Positions 4,745 through 5,220 of a stretch of 5,220 nt of DNA are shown here, one piece after another. Within the stretch, counting starts at the first letter, position 1, and each line of letters opens with the position of its first letter. The position numbers and the translations under genes are program-made. This DNA is from Omnitrophica WOR_2 bacterium RIFCSPHIGHO2_02_FULL_52_10 (GTDB taxonomy: Bacteria > Omnitrophota > Gorgyraeia > Zapsychrales > Zapsychraceae), in NCBI GenBank assembly GCA_001805655.1, contig MHGR01000015.1, forward strand, positions 10,518 to 15,737, in the 5' to 3' direction. The notes under the pieces were generated by a model, which saw only the letters and a list, made by a program, of their open reading frames with translations, made no database searches and was not told where the DNA came from.

Positions 4745-5220
4745 ATGCAATCCGATTCGATCATCATCCGCGGCGCCAAGGAGCATAACCTCAAGAACAT
4801 CGATGTCCGCATCCCCCGCAATCAATTTGTCGTCATCACGGGCTTAAGCGGCTCCGGCAAATCGTCCCTGGCCTTTGACACCATTTATGCCGAGGGGCAA
4901 AGGCGCTACGTCGAAAGCCTCTCGGCGTATGCGCGCCAGTTTCTGGAGCAATTGCAGAAGCCGGATGTCGAGTACATTGCAGGGCTTTCTCCCACGATTT
5001 CCATCGAGCAGAAAACGACCAGCCGTAACCCCCGCTCCACGGTCGCGACCCAGACGGAAATCAACGACTACCTGCGCCTGCTGTTCGCGCGCGCGGGCAC
5101 CCCTTACTGCTACAAATGCGGGAAAAAAATCGAACGCCAATCCTCGGAAGAGATCGTCCGGCAGATCCTCGCTTTTGAGGCGGATACGCCGCTCTTGATT
5201 TTGACCCCCGTCATCCGGGG
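4745..5220 (+). CDS. uvrA: Excinuclease ABC subunit A, N-terminal part (runs off right edge)
   Basis: The frame opens at the ATG at 4745 and stays open to the window end, giving 158 residues of a protein that is normally about 940. UvrA is the ABC-type ATPase that scans DNA for bulky lesions with UvrB and starts nucleotide excision repair. The start shows the family pattern [16 protein letters not shown] (6-21), then Walker A GLSGSGKS (33-40, Lys39) and [20 protein letters not shown] (41-60). The UvrA-specific blocks AYARQFL (61-67), [20 protein letters not shown] (80-99) and [11 protein letters not shown] (108-118) follow. Cys122 and Cys125 are a CxxC of the kind found after this block in UvrA, possibly half of a zinc site. 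An in-frame stop (TAG, 4733-4735) just upstream and the family N-terminus fix this start. The rest, including the signature motifs and the second ATPase, is outside the window. Confidence 0.98.
   Translation, partial: MQSDSIIIRGAKEHNLKNIDVRIPRNQFVVITGLSGSGKSSLAFDTIYAEGQRRYVESLSAYARQFLEQLQKPDVEYIAGLSPTISIEQKTTSRNPRSTVATQTEINDYLRLLFARAGTPYCYKCGKKIERQSSEEIVRQILAFEADTPLLILTPVIR

Noticed and set aside
4501..4788. + strand open frame running from the basic-protein gene through the terminator and into uvrA
   Set aside because: It overlaps the strongly supported genes at 4323 and 4745 in another frame, would be translated across a perfect terminator hairpin, and has no ribosome site.

Overview
This is a bacterial chromosomal window with almost every gene on the + strand. 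It is packed with core biosynthetic genes and has one transcription boundary near the right end. Base composition looks moderately GC-rich by eye. The diaminopimelate (DAP) genes indicate a bacterium that makes lysine and probably DAP-type peptidoglycan. The presence of an LL-DAP aminotransferase (DapL) instead of the succinylase or acetylase branch genes fits lineages such as Omnitrophota and other PVC-related groups, Elusimicrobia or deltaproteobacteria. I favour an uncultured Omnitrophota-like organism, but only weakly; no rRNA or lineage marker is present to settle it.

Bases 1-4298 look like one operon: 3' end of dapA, dapB, dapL, folK, panC, and an aspartate-dehydrogenase-like gene (nadX family). 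Spacing is tight: a 4-base ATGA overlap (dapA/dapB), 21 bases (dapB/dapL), 16 bases (dapL/folK), a 14-base overlap (folK/panC) and 2 bases (panC/nadX-like). DapA and DapB make tetrahydrodipicolinate, which DapL converts in one step to LL-DAP. FolK acts in folate synthesis and PanC joins pantoate to beta-alanine. The last gene is an NAD(P)-dependent aspartate dehydrogenase homologue. Much of the set uses or supplies aspartate-derived metabolites.

Bases 4323-4622 encode a small, very basic, unrecognised protein of 99 residues. It has two copies of a ~31-residue motif followed by a histone-H1-like Lys/Arg/Ala/Thr tail. It is preceded by a near-perfect Shine-Dalgarno sequence and followed by a strong intrinsic terminator (4640-4681). 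This is the least ordinary object in the window.

After the terminator, a sigma70-type promoter (TTGACG-N17-TATAGT, 4708-4736) lies so close to the uvrA start codon (4745) that the uvrA mRNA is predicted to be leaderless or nearly so. The uvrA reading frame runs off the right edge. A second promoter-like sequence lies inside panC (2866-2894) and could separately drive the 3' genes of the operon. I saw no tRNA, rRNA, CRISPR array, insertion sequence or phage gene.
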